Source: SIG636 sp045604285 (GTDB taxonomy: Bacteria > Bacillota > Clostridia > Oscillospirales > CAG-382). From it: DNA of 20,468 nucleotides. The translations under genes and the position numbers were made by a program. Within the stretch, counting starts at the first letter, position 1; each line of letters starts with the position of its first letter. The stretch is from positions 1-20,468 of the forward strand of contig JAZUNS010000052.1 in assembly GCA_045604285.1 (NCBI GenBank), in the 5' to 3' direction. The notes beneath the pieces were generated by a model that worked only from the letters and a program-made list of their open reading frames with translations, had not been told where the DNA came from and did no database searches. Positions 8,801 to 16,479 of the stretch are shown piece after piece.

Positions 8801-10211
8801 TGCCGCAGGCGGCGGTGGAAAGGCCGGTGGTTTCTATATCAAAAACGATAAACTCGCCCTCTGCCAAGGGTACGTTGTATTCCTCGGTATAGCCGAAAAT
8901 CGCCCTGGCGGTATCGTCAACCAGGTACCCCTCCATACCGTAGATGGGCTTAACGGGGGAAGGCCCGCCCCTTTTTTTGGTGCTGGCATTCATAAGCATG
9001 GGGTAGGACTGGGCGTTGCCGTGGTCGGTAACGGCTATTGCGGGCATATTCCAACGCTCGGCAACGGAGATAACGTCTGCTGCATCACAAAGGGCGTCGG
9101 AGGCAGACATATTTGTATGCAAATGCAACTCTACACGGGGAGTGGGGTGGGTATCCATACGCACGGTGCGCTTAATGCGGCTTATTGCGTTTGCCCTTAG
9201 GATATACTCCTCCTCGTAGGGGTCGAAGGTATATTTACCCTCCACCAGCAGGCATTGTCTTTTTTTAATGCCCTTGATTTGACCGTCTATCTCGTCGGAT
9301 ATTCTAAGCATTACCGAAGAGGACAGGTCGGTTATGTAGATTTTGTAGTTGATTTTGGTGCCGTCACGGTTCTTTTTGCTTTCCACAAGAAAAACCTCGC
9401 CGCAGACGGTGTTTTTTCTTTCCTTTTCCAGGGCGGCGATAGGCACGGGCGCTGCGGCGGTGGGTCTGCCGCAAAGCAAAGCTTTGTCACGCAGGTCAAA
9501 GGTTATCTTGCCGCAGGTGTAAAACTCGCCCCCCTCGTCTGCGTGGGCTTGCTTATCCACGGCGCCGCCGTCTACAGAGCTGTCCTTGGGGCTTTCCTTA
9601 GCCTCCTCACGGCGCTTGATAAGTGCCGCCTCTGCCGCTTCCTTCTCCTGCTGCTTTGCCTGATACTCACGCAGTCTTTGGGACGCCTCTTTCTCTAAAG
9701 CGTCCGCCTCTGCGGTTTGAAAAACGTAGTCGGCACTGCCGGAGAAGCTGACCTTTACGCTGTTTGAAAACTGGGCGGCGATGCACTCCTCAAAAAAGCG
9801 GTCTGCACCCACACGGTAAAGGTAGGAAGGGTCAAGCCCTTTTCTAAGCTTTATTACCAGCTTTTCGCCGTTAAGAGAAAAGGCGCAGCCGTCAAAATTA
9901 CCCTCAGCTACACCCTCCCCGTCAAAGCGGGAAAAAACGTCTATAAGCCCCGGTGCGTGCTTTTCTTCAAAAGCCACGTTGGCAAACACGGGGCGAAAAG
10001 TAACCTCCCTAAGACCGTAAAGCGCCTTAAGGTTTGCCTCTAAGCCGTAAATTATCCGTGGCGGAACGTAACGGCAAAAAGTGAGAGAAGCGCTTATAAT
10101 GCGCTGCTCTCTATCTATTTTTATATTAAAATCCGTCAGATTTTCCAGGGCTTGCCCCTCTTTTTCCGTAGGGGTATAGCGGGAAAACTTCTTTAAAAAT
10201 GCACTTTTCAT
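5814..10211 (-). CDS. polC: DNA polymerase III alpha subunit, Gram-positive type (PolC)
   Basis: PolC is the replicative DNA polymerase of low-GC Gram-positive bacteria and carries its own proofreading exonuclease. The 1465 residues are close to the usual length of about 1440. In order: an N-terminal domain (1-165); a charged coiled-coil-like linker (about 170-207); an OB fold (about 268-348); a PHP domain starting at RVELHLHTN (359-367) with DHGN at 396-399; a DEDD exonuclease inserted into PHP, with FDIETTG at 457-463 and HNASFD at 538-543; a zinc-binding module with C942, C945, C967 and C970; the polymerase active site DIDLNFSGE at 996-1004 and KLDMLGHD at 1119-1126. The last five residues, QITLF, match the consensus for binding the sliding clamp. 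The ATG at 10211 has an AAGGA Shine-Dalgarno sequence within the end of ispG; only 2 bases separate the two genes. Confidence 0.98.
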   Translation of the reverse strand: MKSAFLKKFSRYTPTEKEGQALENLTDFNIKIDREQRIISASLTFCRYVPPRIIYGLEANLKALYGLREVTFRPVFANVAFEEKHAPGLIDVFSRFDGEGVAEGNFDGCAFSLNGEKLVIKLRKGLDPSYLYRVGADRFFEECIAAQFSNSVKVSFSGSADYVFQTAEADALEKEASQRLREYQAKQQEKEAAEAALIKRREEAKESPKDSSVDGGAVDKQAHADEGGEFYTCGKITFDLRDKALLCGRPTAAAPVPIAALEKERKNTVCGEVFLVESKKNRDGTKINYKIYITDLSSSVMLRISDEIDGQIKGIKKRQCLLVEGKYTFDPYEEEYILRANAISRIKRTVRMDTHPTPRVELHLHTNMSASDALCDAADVISVAERWNMPAIAVTDHGNAQSYPMLMNASTKKRGGPSPVKPIYGMEGYLVDDTARAIFGYTEEYNVPLAEGEFIVFDIETTGLSTAACGITQIGAVLYKGGQVLEEFETFVNPGMPIPEEITRLTGISDDTVKGAPTEKEAVGAFLEFCGSRMLIAHNASFDTSFIRKVANRDGLEFNNPYLDTVSLSRYVNSELSRHKLNLLAEYFNLGEFDHHRATDDTKMLAAIFACMVEKLKKQGVYTVGEMLDAMSGSSDPKKIKDVYHISILVKNKTGLKNLYKIISSSYLDSYFRVPRIPKTLLTQHRDGLIIGSACERGELYRAVLEGKKYGDQLKIADFYDYFEIMPNCNNAFLIESGEVRDEAALCDINRKIVAIGAKQNKPVCATGDVHFINPEDEIYRKVMLWVKKMKGADNDVGLYLRTTDEMLEEFAYLGKETAFDVVVTNTRKIADMIETILPIPDGQYTPELPGAAQELERLCYTEAENRFGSPLPEVVSTRLEKELNSIVEHGFASLYMIAVKLVKNSEENGYLVGSRGSVGSSVVASLSGISEVDPFPPHYRCPKCKKSIFFLDGSVGSGFDLPDKDCPDCGTKMHNDGHDIPFETFLGFKGDKAPDIDLNFSGEIQGKSHKYTEELFGAENIFRAGTVSGIAEKTAFGYAKKYAEEHEKNLSKAEISRLAAGCTGVKRTTGQHPGGIVVIPKEYQIYDFTAVQYPAEKEASGVVTTHFAFEFLHDTLLKLDMLGHDVPTIYRKLTDYTGIDVRTVPMNDRKVMDLFLSTKSLGVSPETIGSETGTYGMPECGTPYVRKMLSVARPKYFSDLLQISGLSHGTGIWLGNGEDLINNGTCTISEIIGTRDSIMLYLIQKGVNYQSAFKIMEDVRKGKGVKPEYEEEMLAANVPRWYIDSCNKIEYMFPKAHAAAYMIAALRLGWFKVHRPLEFYAAYFTVKQTGFDAELMLDKQSSDKARAELEALVSPTAKEEDTLSILYLVIEMQARGIEFLPVDVFKSAAFAFVPENGKIRLPLSSLNGLGETAAENIHKAIHEDGVSTLEELKRKASLTKTVVEVLKKNGAVDSLPESDQITLF

Positions 10212-10213
10212 GC

Positions 10214-11275
10214 TTATGTATCTTCCTTTAGCAAGCTGTAAAGCTCTGAAACAAGCTCTTCCGTTATGTTTTCGATGGGCACACGGCGTACCACCTGCCC
10301 TTTACGGAAAATAACCGCCTCGCTGCCGGCGCCTGCGGCGCCTACGTGGGCTTCCTTAGCCTCGCCGGGGCCGTTAACCACACAGCCCATAAGGGCAACG
10401 TCTATGTTTTTATCGCATTCGATGGTGTCAAGCCTTGCTTTAAGCTCCTTGGCGCAGGCAATAAGGTCAAAGCCCGTTCTGCCGCAGGTGGGGCAGGATA
10501 TAAGGTTTATGCCTTTTCTAAGCCCTATGCTTTGCAAAATGGTCTTTGCCGCCGCTACCTCCTCCTCCACACGTTCGGAGAGAGAGACCCTTACGGTATC
10601 ACCAATGCCGTCCACAAGCAGGCTGCCAATGCCAACGGCGCTTTTTACAAGGGCGCTGTTGCCCGTGCCCGTCTCGGTTACGCCAAGGTGCAAGGGATAC
10701 TCGGTCTCCTCCGCAAGGATGCGGTTGGCGGCTATCATATTATTTACGTTACTGCTTTTAACCGAAAGCACAATATTGCCAAAATCGTAGTTTTCCAACA
10801 GCTTGGCGTTGTAAACCGCACTTTCGGCAATTGCCCGTGCGGTGGGGCCGCCGTATTTTTCCAGCAGGCGTTTTTCAAGACTGCCGCCGTTAATGCCGAT
10901 GCGGATGGGTATGTTTTTGCTGCGGCACACGTCGGCAACCTTTTTAATATGCTCCTCCGAGCCGATATTGCCCGGATTGATGCGGATTTTGGAAACCCCC
11001 ACCTCTGCCGCCAGAAGCGCCAGGCGGTAGTCGAAGTGGATATCCGCCACCAGCGGAAGCCTTGTGCGGGGCAAAAGATATTCCAGCGTTTCTGCCGCCG
11101 CCTTGCTGTTAAACGCCATGCGCACCACCTGACAGCCGCACCCTTCCAAAGAGCGAAGCTGGCTTAGGCACGCCTCCTTATCGTCGGAGGGGGTGTTAAG
11201 CATGGATTGTATACTTACGGGGGCGCCGCCGCCTATAACAAGCCCCCTTGCGGTTACTGCTTTTGATTTTCTCAT
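10214..11275 (-). CDS. ispG: 4-hydroxy-3-methylbut-2-en-1-yl diphosphate synthase (IspG/GcpE)
   Basis: IspG reduces methylerythritol cyclodiphosphate to HMBPP, the penultimate MEP step, using a [4Fe-4S] cluster and electrons from ferredoxin or flavodoxin. The 353-residue protein has an N-terminal TIM-barrel part with PVSIQSMLNT at 19-28, VADIHFDYRLA at 76-86 and RINPGNIG at 98-105. The C-terminal cluster domain has CPTCGRTGFD (C261, C264) and GCVVNGPGEA (C298, E305), giving the three cysteines and one glutamate that hold the cluster. The ATG at 11275 is preceded by AGGAACGG at a usable distance. It lies 23 bases after rseP and 2 bases before polC. This rseP-ispG-polC order is common in Clostridia, whereas bacilli often have proS at this place. 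Nothing unusual is seen in the protein. Confidence 0.97.
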   Translation of the reverse strand: MRKSKAVTARGLVIGGGAPVSIQSMLNTPSDDKEACLSQLRSLEGCGCQVVRMAFNSKAAAETLEYLLPRTRLPLVADIHFDYRLALLAAEVGVSKIRINPGNIGSEEHIKKVADVCRSKNIPIRIGINGGSLEKRLLEKYGGPTARAIAESAVYNAKLLENYDFGNIVLSVKSSNVNNMIAANRILAEETEYPLHLGVTETGTGNSALVKSAVGIGSLLVDGIGDTVRVSLSERVEEEVAAAKTILQSIGLRKGINLISCPTCGRTGFDLIACAKELKARLDTIECDKNIDVALMGCVVNGPGEAKEAHVGAAGAGSEAVIFRKGQVVRRVPIENITEELVSELYSLLKEDT

Positions 11276-11298
11276 TTTGCGTTTACCGTTCCTAACAA

Positions 11299-13068
11299 TT
11301 AAAACAAGCCGATAATATCCTTAAACATAACGAATACCATAAGCCCCATTACCAAAACCCAGCTTATGCCCATAATTATCTGCTCTACCTTAGGGCTAAG
11401 GGGCTTGCGGCGGATACCCTCCACCACGTAAAGGACAAATCTGCCGCCATCCAGCACGGGCAGGGGCAAAAGGTTGCATATACCAAGGCTTAGGGAGATA
11501 AGCACCATAAGGGTAAACAGATATTCACCGCCGCCGCTTTCTGCCTTTATTGCCTGACCTACCTGCTCGCCGATGCCAACGGGGCCGGACAACGCCTCTA
11601 TACCGTATTTGCCGGTAAAGGTCTGAAGCACGCTGTCAACGGTCATGGTAAGGCTGGATATGGGCTGGAACATTGCGTTGTAGCACACGGTACCGAAGGT
11701 TTTTGCCTCCTCGGCGGTGTTAAAGTCAACTGCGCCGCAAAGAATGCCCTGCTCGCTTATCTTATAGAACACCACGTTGTTAACGGTGGTTTTTTTGCCG
11801 TTACGGATAACGGTAACGTCGGTGGGCTGGATGCCCTCGTTAAATACGCCGTAGCTCATATCCGTGTAAACACGGGTGCGGTAGGAGCCGACCTTATATA
11901 TCTCGTCACCCTCTTCAAGGGCGCCGCTTACTGCCAAAGAAAGGGTGGAAAGGTCAACGTTGTTAATAACCATGGGGTTGCGAAGCTTAACGTACCAGTT
12001 ATACTTTACGGTAAGACTGCCCTTTAAGCTGCCGTAGGTATCCTCAAAGGATTGAGGGGTATGCTTGGCGGGGTCTATCTCCTCACCGTTAACGCCTATG
12101 ATAACGCCGTTTTTGCTTATGCCCTTATAGTCCTCGGAAAGCTTTAAAAGTCCATCCTTTACGTAAAGGGGCATGCCGCTGAAGGAATCCAGCTCTACGG
12201 TGACGGTCTCAGGCTCGATAAACACCTGATAATCCCTTACCACGCCTACGGTGCATTTGTTTTTGTAGGTAGAAAGCAAGCCGCTTATATTTTCTGCGGC
12301 GTCTTTGCCGTCGGCAAATTTTGTGCCGATTATTTTGGTGCCGTTAAGGGTGTATATTATATCCCCTGCCTTAAAGCCGTCCTTATCCTCGCTAAGGGTA
12401 AAATAGCCCTTTTCGCCGTCATAGCTTAGGGGCAGGTCGGAAAGCGTTACGCCCTCAAAGCTTATATCGTTAAGGATGGACTGGCTGTTGCGGCGAACAA
12501 CTATTACCTGGGCGGAGGCGGAATTATTTTTTACAAAGCTTTCTATACCGTCGTCGGCAGTGGCAAGTTTGCCGTCTACCGCAAAGATTATATCGCCCTT
12601 TTCAAAGCCGTTGCCGTCCTGAGTAACGTATACCATGTTTCTGCCGCTTACGTTGGCGGCGCCGAACTCTTCGATAACCGTGCCGTATATGTTGCTTTGG
12701 AAAAGCACCAATATTGCCATTATCAAAAGGCCCAGCAAAATGTTCATGGCGGGGCCTGCCAGCACTATAAGGATGCGCTGCCAGATAGGCTTGGTGTTAA
12801 GGGGGGCCTTGCCCGCATCTTCGGGGTCACTGCCGTCATCGTCGGAGGACTCGCCCACCATATCCACGTAGCCGCCTATGGGCAGGACACGCAGGGTAAA
12901 TTTATTATACTTGCCCTGTTTTTGCAGTATCTTTGGCCCCATGCCTATGGAATATTCTCTTATACCCACCTTAAACAAGCGGGCAACAAGGTAATGGCCC
13001 AGCTCGTGTATGGCTATAAGCACGCCAAAAATTAAAAGGGTTAAAACGATGGTTAAAATAAGATCCAT
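11299..13068 (-). CDS. rseP: RIP metalloprotease RseP (site-2 protease) with enlarged PDZ region
   Basis: This is an intramembrane zinc protease of the S2P family (M50), which cuts transmembrane segments of anti-sigma factors and leftover signal peptides. The zinc motif HELGH is at residues 21-25 in the first membrane helix, a second helix covers about 98-123, and the third catalytic element NLLPLPVLDGG is at 532-542. A last helix lies at about 563-586. The protein is 589 residues, well above the usual 350-450. The excess is in the extracytoplasmic loop (about 124-510), where four PDZ-like carboxylate-loop segments recur: GFEKGDIIFAVDG (154), GFKAGDIIYTLNG (231), GISKNGVIIGVNG (316) and ALEEGDEIYKVGS (383). 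Typical members have one or two. The active-site residues are intact. It sits between dxr and ispG, 21 bases after dxr. Confidence 0.95.
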   Translation of the reverse strand: MDLILTIVLTLLIFGVLIAIHELGHYLVARLFKVGIREYSIGMGPKILQKQGKYNKFTLRVLPIGGYVDMVGESSDDDGSDPEDAGKAPLNTKPIWQRILIVLAGPAMNILLGLLIMAILVLFQSNIYGTVIEEFGAANVSGRNMVYVTQDGNGFEKGDIIFAVDGKLATADDGIESFVKNNSASAQVIVVRRNSQSILNDISFEGVTLSDLPLSYDGEKGYFTLSEDKDGFKAGDIIYTLNGTKIIGTKFADGKDAAENISGLLSTYKNKCTVGVVRDYQVFIEPETVTVELDSFSGMPLYVKDGLLKLSEDYKGISKNGVIIGVNGEEIDPAKHTPQSFEDTYGSLKGSLTVKYNWYVKLRNPMVINNVDLSTLSLAVSGALEEGDEIYKVGSYRTRVYTDMSYGVFNEGIQPTDVTVIRNGKKTTVNNVVFYKISEQGILCGAVDFNTAEEAKTFGTVCYNAMFQPISSLTMTVDSVLQTFTGKYGIEALSGPVGIGEQVGQAIKAESGGGEYLFTLMVLISLSLGICNLLPLPVLDGGRFVLYVVEGIRRKPLSPKVEQIIMGISWVLVMGLMVFVMFKDIIGLF

Positions 13069-13089
13069 TATCTTCTCCGATAAAAAAGG

Positions 13090-14214
13090 TTATGCCTGCG
13101 CCAGCGCCAAGGCTTTTTCTCTTGCCTCTGCGTCTGCCTGTTCGATTTGCTCTATGGTAGGGTCTGCCACCGACCTATGGTCCGTGGTGACCTTGCCTAC
13201 TATATCAGATATACCCGTAAAGCTTAGTTTACCCTTAAGGAACAGCTCTACAGCCACCTCGTTAGCGCCGTTCATGGCGGCGGGTACGGTGCCGCCCTGC
13301 CTTGCCGCATAACGGGCAAGGGGCAACAAGGGGAACGCTTCCCCATCCGGCGGTGCAAAGCTAAGCCCCGCAAGCTTTGAAAAATCCAGCTCTGCCGCCA
13401 AGGAGGGCTGCCTTTGGGGATAGGTAAGGGCGTATTGTATGCAAAGGCGCATATCCGGCACGCCCATCTGGGCGATTACTGCGTTATCCGCAAACACCGC
13501 CATGGAATGTATAATGCTCTCCCTATGGATTATTACCTCGATTTTATCCTCTGATACACCAAAAAGATGCATTGCCTCAATAAGCTCCAGCCCTTTGTTC
13601 ATCATTGTGGCGCTGTCTATGGTTACCTTGCTGCCCATGGACCAGTTGGGGTGCTTAAGGGCGTCGGCAGGGGTAACGGTTTGCAAAAAATCCTTGGTCT
13701 TACCGAAAAAAGGGCCGCCGGAAGCAGTAAGTATAAGCTTTTTGGGGGCAGGCTGTCCCTGCAGACATTGAAAAATAGCGGAATGCTCGCTATCCACGGG
13801 CAGTATGCCCTTTTTTGCCAAGGGCATTACAACGCTGCCGCCTGCCACAAGGGTTTCTTTATTGGCAAGGGCAAGGGTTTTGCCCGCCTTAAGGCTTGCC
13901 ACCGTAGGGCGCAGCCCCCTTATGCCCGTAAGGGCGTTAAGGACGGTGTCGCACTGAGTATCGGCACCGAAGGCGTTAAGGGCATCGTCACCGGTTAAAA
14001 GCTTTACCGACGTATCCGCCAGGGCGGTTTTAAGGGCGCCGTAGTGCTTTTCGCCTATATAGGCGTATTGGGGTTGAAAACGGCGGCATTGCTGCTCTAA
14101 CAGCTTTACGTTATTGCCCGCCGCCAAAGCGCCCACCCGTATTCCGAGGTTTTCGGCAGATTGCAAAGCCTGGGTGCCTATTGACCCGGTAGAGCCGAGA
14201 ATACAAAGTTTCAT
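13090..14214 (-). CDS. dxr: 1-deoxy-D-xylulose 5-phosphate reductoisomerase (Dxr/IspC)
   Basis: Dxr converts deoxyxylulose phosphate to methylerythritol phosphate with NADPH and a divalent metal, the first committed MEP step and the fosmidomycin target. The 374-residue protein, near the usual 380-400, opens with the nucleotide-binding loop LGSTGSIGTQ at residues 6-15. It has LANKETLVAGG at 116-126, the metal-binding VDSEH (D141, E143) at 140-144, TASGGPFF at 163-170, and the substrate and metal segment MMNKGLELIEA at 204-214 (N206, K207, E210). The flexible loop region HPNWSMGSK lies at 188-196. The ATG at 14214 begins 4 bases after the cdsA stop, so tight coupling is likely. No anomalies are seen. 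Confidence 0.97.
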   Translation of the reverse strand: MKLCILGSTGSIGTQALQSAENLGIRVGALAAGNNVKLLEQQCRRFQPQYAYIGEKHYGALKTALADTSVKLLTGDDALNAFGADTQCDTVLNALTGIRGLRPTVASLKAGKTLALANKETLVAGGSVVMPLAKKGILPVDSEHSAIFQCLQGQPAPKKLILTASGGPFFGKTKDFLQTVTPADALKHPNWSMGSKVTIDSATMMNKGLELIEAMHLFGVSEDKIEVIIHRESIIHSMAVFADNAVIAQMGVPDMRLCIQYALTYPQRQPSLAAELDFSKLAGLSFAPPDGEAFPLLPLARYAARQGGTVPAAMNGANEVAVELFLKGKLSFTGISDIVGKVTTDHRSVADPTIEQIEQADAEAREKALALAQA

Positions 14215-14218
14215 AATA

Positions 14219-15070
14219 TTACACCAAGCCGGGGAAGAAATATTTTACCCCGGATATAAACAAAAAAGTAGCTATTGACAGGAACATAACGCTGTCAAAA
14301 CGGTCAACCACACCGCCGTGGCCGGGGAAGATCTTGCCGTAATCCTTTATGCCGCAATCACGCTTAAGGGCAGAGGCGGTAAGGTCGCCCACCTGAGCGA
14401 TAAGGGAGGCGGGTATTGCCAAAGCAAGGCGCAAAACGTAGTTTACGTCACTGCCGAAGGCTACACTTACTACAATGTTGTAAACCAAAAAGCCAACCAT
14501 GGCGCCGACAACACCGCTTACCATGCCTGCAACGGTCTTTTTGGGAGAAAGGTTGGGGCAAAGCTTTTTTTTGCCGAAAAGCTTGCCGCCGAAGATGGCA
14601 AAGGTATCACTTGCCCATGCAGCAATAAGTATAAGCAGGTAATCGTAATGGGCGTGGTCACGCACCTTTACAAAGCTGTAAAAGGCTATTGCGGCAAAGG
14701 CGCACATACCGAAGGACGCCAAAAGCTTGCTTGCGCCGATTTTGCCGAAAGCAAAAACAGCAACGCACATAAGATAAAACAAAAACGCCGCAAAAAGGGT
14801 AAGTATCCAAAAATAAACCGATGCGCCGTCGGGCAAAAAGCCCTTTGCCAACTGATTAATTCTGGCAGAGCAGGTCACCAAAAAACAAAACGCTGCCGCA
14901 GGCAGATTAACGTACCACTTAAAGCCGCCCAAGGCGCAGCTTGCCATTTCGTACCCGGCAACCGCCGCCAAAAGTGCCATTGCCAAAGGGAACGCCACGC
15001 TGTCGGCAAAGACCAGCACGGGCACGAACAGCGCCAGCGCAACTATTGCGGTAATAACACGTGTTTTCAT
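14219..15070 (-). CDS. cdsA: Phosphatidate cytidylyltransferase (CdsA)
   Basis: CdsA is a polytopic membrane enzyme that makes CDP-diacylglycerol from phosphatidate and CTP, the branch point of phospholipid synthesis. The 283-residue protein has some seven to eight hydrophobic segments, beginning at residues 5-22. The family signature lies at 233-259: SALKRDCGIKDYG, then IFPGHGGVVDRFD, with the conserved lysine, paired aspartates and HGG. An upstream conserved block, SDTFAIFGGKLFGKKK, is at 154-169 and is followed by SPKKT. The ATG at 15070 has an AGAGAAG-like Shine-Dalgarno sequence. It follows uppS by 24 bases and precedes dxr by 4. This uppS-cdsA-dxr arrangement is one of the most conserved lipid and envelope clusters in bacteria. 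Confidence 0.97.
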   Translation of the reverse strand: MKTRVITAIVALALFVPVLVFADSVAFPLAMALLAAVAGYEMASCALGGFKWYVNLPAAAFCFLVTCSARINQLAKGFLPDGASVYFWILTLFAAFLFYLMCVAVFAFGKIGASKLLASFGMCAFAAIAFYSFVKVRDHAHYDYLLILIAAWASDTFAIFGGKLFGKKKLCPNLSPKKTVAGMVSGVVGAMVGFLVYNIVVSVAFGSDVNYVLRLALAIPASLIAQVGDLTASALKRDCGIKDYGKIFPGHGGVVDRFDSVMFLSIATFLFISGVKYFFPGLV

Positions 15071-15094
15071 AAAAACTTCTCTTTTCCGCTTTTG

Positions 15095-15808
15095 TTATTT
15101 GCCGTAACGGCGCTTGCGGTTGCCAAACTCGGCAATCGCCTCCAAAAGCTTTTCTTCATCAAAATCGGGCCACAGCGTATCGCAGAAATAATATTCCGCA
15201 TAGGCGCTTTGCCACAGTAAAAAGTTTGATATGCGCTTTTCGCCGCCGGTGCGTATAACAAGGTCAGGGTCGGGCAAACCGGCGGTATACAGACGTGCCG
15301 ATATACTTTCCTCAGTAATCTCGGCAGCGCCCTCTTTAATAAGCGCCTCAACCGCCTGCTTTATTTCGTTCCTGCCGCCGTAGCTCAATGCAATGCAAAG
15401 AGTAAGGCCGGTATTGTTTTCAAGCTTTTTTTGGCTTTCTTCAAGAGCTGTTCTGCTTTTTTCGTCAAAATAAGAAAGATCGCCAAGTATTCTAAGCTTT
15501 ATGTTTTTTTTCATAAGCTCAGGCACGTACTTAATAATGTATGCGTGCATAATTTTAAGTATACCCTCTACCTCCTCGGCAGAGCGCTGCCAATTCTCCG
15601 TAGAAAAGGCGTAAACCGTAAGACATTCTATGCCAAGTCTGTCACAGATATCTACGGTTTTTACAAAATTTTCGCTGCCAACCTTATGGCCTGCGGTACG
15701 GGGCAAGGCGCGCTTTGTTGCCCAACGGCCGTTGCCGTCCATAATTATGGCAAGGTGACGGGGCAATACCGCCGGGCTTGCCTCGGTCTTTTTGTTAAAT
15801 CCAAACAA
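15095..15808 (-). CDS. uppS: Isoprenyl transferase, probable undecaprenyl diphosphate synthase (UppS)
   Basis: UppS adds isopentenyl units in cis to farnesyl diphosphate to build the C55 carrier lipid for peptidoglycan and other wall polymers. The 237-residue protein has every hallmark: MDGNGRWA at 23-30 with catalytic Asp24, FSTENW at 68-73, SYGGRNEI at 142-149, DLVIRTGGEKRISNFLLWQ at 182-200 and AYAEYYF at 202-208 before LWPDF. Chain length cannot be read from sequence alone. The start codon is TTG at 15808, supported by a strong GGGAGGG (15822-15816) 7 bases upstream and by the absence of a better start before the conserved domain. The preceding intergenic stretch, 15809-15885, contains a symmetric hairpin. 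Confidence 0.96.
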   Translation of the reverse strand: MFGFNKKTEASPAVLPRHLAIIMDGNGRWATKRALPRTAGHKVGSENFVKTVDICDRLGIECLTVYAFSTENWQRSAEEVEGILKIMHAYIIKYVPELMKKNIKLRILGDLSYFDEKSRTALEESQKKLENNTGLTLCIALSYGGRNEIKQAVEALIKEGAAEITEESISARLYTAGLPDPDLVIRTGGEKRISNFLLWQSAYAEYYFCDTLWPDFDEEKLLEAIAEFGNRKRRYGK

Positions 15809-15838
15809 AGCTTTTCCCTCCCTTGGGGAATTTTACTT

Positions 15839-15868
15839 GGGGGTGACGGCTTTTTTGCCGACACCCCC
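15839..15868 (-). other. Symmetric hairpin between frr and uppS
   Basis: On the minus strand GGGGGTG, T, CGGC, an A6 loop, GCCG, T, CACCCCC can fold into a stem of 7 plus 4 base pairs interrupted by one T-T mismatch. It lies 17 bases after the frr stop codon and 16 bases before the uppS Shine-Dalgarno sequence. No run of T follows it in the direction of transcription, so it does not look like a standard intrinsic terminator. It could be an mRNA processing or stability element, or a partial attenuator; the function is not known. Confidence 0.6.
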
Positions 15869-15885
15869 TCGATTAAACCGCAGAA

Positions 15886-16440
15886 CTAAATTTCCATTAT
15901 TTCGGCTTTTTTCTTTTCGCTTACCTTGTCAACTTCTTTAATGTACTTATCGGTAATGTCCTGAATTTCTTTTTCGCTTATCTTCTGTTCGTCCTCGGTC
16001 ATTTCGCTTGCCTTTTTCATTTCCTTGCACTTGTCGTTGGCATCTCTGCGGATGTTACGAAGGGCAACCTTGGCATCCTCGCCCATGTCACGAACCTGCT
16101 TGGTAAGCTCTTTTCTGCGTTCCTCGGTAAGGGCGGGGAATGCAAGACGAATGCTTTTACCGTCGCTTTGGGGGGTAATGCCTATATCGGAAGCCTGTAT
16201 AGCCTTTTCCAACGCCTTAAGAACGGAAGGGTCCCAAGGAGTGATAAGCAAGGTTTTGGGGTCGGGGGTTTTAATATCTGCAACCTGGTTAACGGGTGTA
16301 GGAACGCCGTAATAAGGAACGGAAACCTTCTCTAAAATCTTAGCGTTTGCTCTGCCGACACGTATACCTGCAAGGTCCTCCTCATATACGGATATGGTTT
16401 TTTTCATTTTGTCTTCGTAAACTTTAAGTTCAAGTTTCAT
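15886..16440 (-). CDS. frr: Ribosome recycling factor (RRF)
   Basis: RRF splits the post-termination ribosome together with EF-G. The 184-residue protein matches the family length and pattern end to end: a helical N-terminus, IRVGRANAKILEKVSVPYYG around 26-45 with the invariant GRAN-type turn, TPVNQVADI at 48-56, ITPWD at 66-70, the tail of the small domain, then RRKELTKQ near 111-118 and the long charged C-terminal helices. The ATG at 16440 has AAAGGA upstream at a good distance. It follows pyrH by 39 bases, the near-universal pyrH-frr pair. A 77-base gap holding a hairpin separates it from uppS. Confidence 0.98.
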   Translation of the reverse strand: MKLELKVYEDKMKKTISVYEEDLAGIRVGRANAKILEKVSVPYYGVPTPVNQVADIKTPDPKTLLITPWDPSVLKALEKAIQASDIGITPQSDGKSIRLAFPALTEERRKELTKQVRDMGEDAKVALRNIRRDANDKCKEMKKASEMTEDEQKISEKEIQDITDKYIKEVDKVSEKKKAEIMEI

Positions 16441-16479
16441 GGCTGTTTTCCTTTCTGCACTGCTTTTATTTCAAAACTT

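Noticed and set aside
15839..15868. Hairpin considered as an intrinsic terminator
   Set aside because: The stem is strong but the following minus-strand sequence is AAGTAAAATT, without a T run; the A6/T6 is in the loop.
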